Assembly: GCA_018262505.1 (NCBI GenBank)
Contig: JAGSYV010000060.1
Location: 1 to 35,134 of the forward strand
DNA length: 35,134 nt
Direction: 5' to 3'
Source: Pseudomonadota bacterium
GTDB lineage: Bacteria > Pseudomonadota > Alphaproteobacteria > Rhizobiales > Pleomorphomonadaceae
Shown: positions 34,696-35,134 of the stretch, one piece after another
Position numbering within the stretch: the first letter of the stretch is position 1
Layout: every line of letters begins with the position of its first letter
The notes under the pieces: generated by a model
Told to the model about the DNA's origin: nothing
The model's database searches: none
The model's input: only the letters and a program-made list of their open reading frames with translations
Program-made: the position numbers and the translations under genes

Positions 34696-35134
34696 TTATT
34701 CCATATCCCCAGCTTCATCACGACGGGGCGCGCGGTCACGACGCGGGCCACCACGATCGCCACCGCGGAAGCCGCCACGGTCACCGCGGCCGGCGGGTGC
34801 GCCATCACGGTCATCGCGGTCGCGCTTCTGAAGCATGGCCGAAGGGCCTTCCTCGAGCTCGTCGACGCGAATGGTCATGATGCGGAGAATGTCTTCGCTG
34901 AGGCTCTGCTGACGTTCCATTTCGGCGACGGCGGCGTGCGGCGCGTCGAGATTGAACAGGACGTAGTGGGCCTTGCGGTTCTTCTTGACGCGGTAGGCGA
35001 GGGCGCGCAGCCCCCAGTTCTCTACCTTCTTCACCGCGCCGCCATTGCTTTCAATGACGGCCTTGTACTGGTCAGCGATCGCTTCCACCTGCTGGGCGGA
35101 GACGTCCTGGCGGACCAGGAACACGTGCTCGTAG
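34696..35134 (-). CDS. rpsF: 30S ribosomal protein S6, 5' end beyond window
   Basis: The S6 protein that binds S18 and 16S rRNA. The visible 145 residues begin [12 protein letters not shown], so only the first few residues (normally MAL or similar) lie past the right edge. An internal GTG at 35124 is not the start. The core contains [21 protein letters not shown] and [11 protein letters not shown] tail of about 45 residues rich in Arg, Asp and Gly ([19 protein letters not shown]) follows the folded domain and is likely disordered. Confidence 0.95.
   Translation of the reverse strand, partial: YEHVFLVRQDVSAQQVEAIADQYKAVIESNGGAVKKVENWGLRALAYRVKKNRKAHYVLFNLDAPHAAVAEMERQQSLSEDILRIMTIRVDELEEGPSAMLQKRDRDDRDGAPAGRGDRGGFRGGDRGGPRRDRAPRRDEAGDME

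Overview
This GC-rich window has the coding style of an alphaproteobacterium. The minus-strand block rpsF-rpsR-DUF2232-rplI-dnaB at the right end is the arrangement typical of Hyphomicrobiales (Rhizobiales). The genus cannot be fixed from the sequence. No tRNA, rRNA, CRISPR array, transposase or integrase was seen.

Layout. (1) 1-1.8 kb: a Gfo/Idh/MocA oxidoreductase converging on a GNAT acetyltransferase. (2) 2.1-8.0 kb: an efflux operon with a NodT-type outer-membrane factor, a Bcr/CflA MFS pump, a MacA-like adaptor and MacB. (3) 8.1-13.8 kb: a tightly overlapping cecR-ybhG-ybhF-ybhS-ybhR operon, with a palindrome over the -35 of a possibly leaderless promoter. (4) 13.9-15.9 kb: a methyl-accepting chemotaxis protein whose C-terminus looks shortened and frameshifted. 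(5) 16.5-20.8 kb: ugpBAEC glycerol-3-phosphate importer genes behind a candidate Pho box, in which ugpB is broken by a frame-disrupting deletion. (6) 20.8-29.3 kb: a LuxR-solo locus. The LuxR protein carries the Trp-to-Met and Tyr-to-Trp ligand-pocket substitutions of the plant-responsive (PAB) LuxR solos. It is flanked on both sides by related proline-iminopeptidase-like hydrolases, with an isochorismatase-fold hydrolase on one side and a complete dipeptide-type ABC importer on the other. (7) 29.5-30.9 kb: a secreted phytase-like-domain protein with a candidate Pho box. (8) 31-35.1 kb: dnaB and the ribosomal-protein block.

How they may work together. Regions 2 and 3 are two neighbouring export systems. 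Regions 5 and 7 may both respond to phosphate starvation. Region 6 is the most interesting: it reads as a sense-import-hydrolyse module, in which a small amide or peptide-like compound, possibly host-derived, is imported by the Dpp/Opp-type transporter, detected by the LuxR solo and cleaved by the two S33 hydrolases and perhaps the isochorismatase-like enzyme. The ligand and the regulatory links are inferred, not shown by the sequence.
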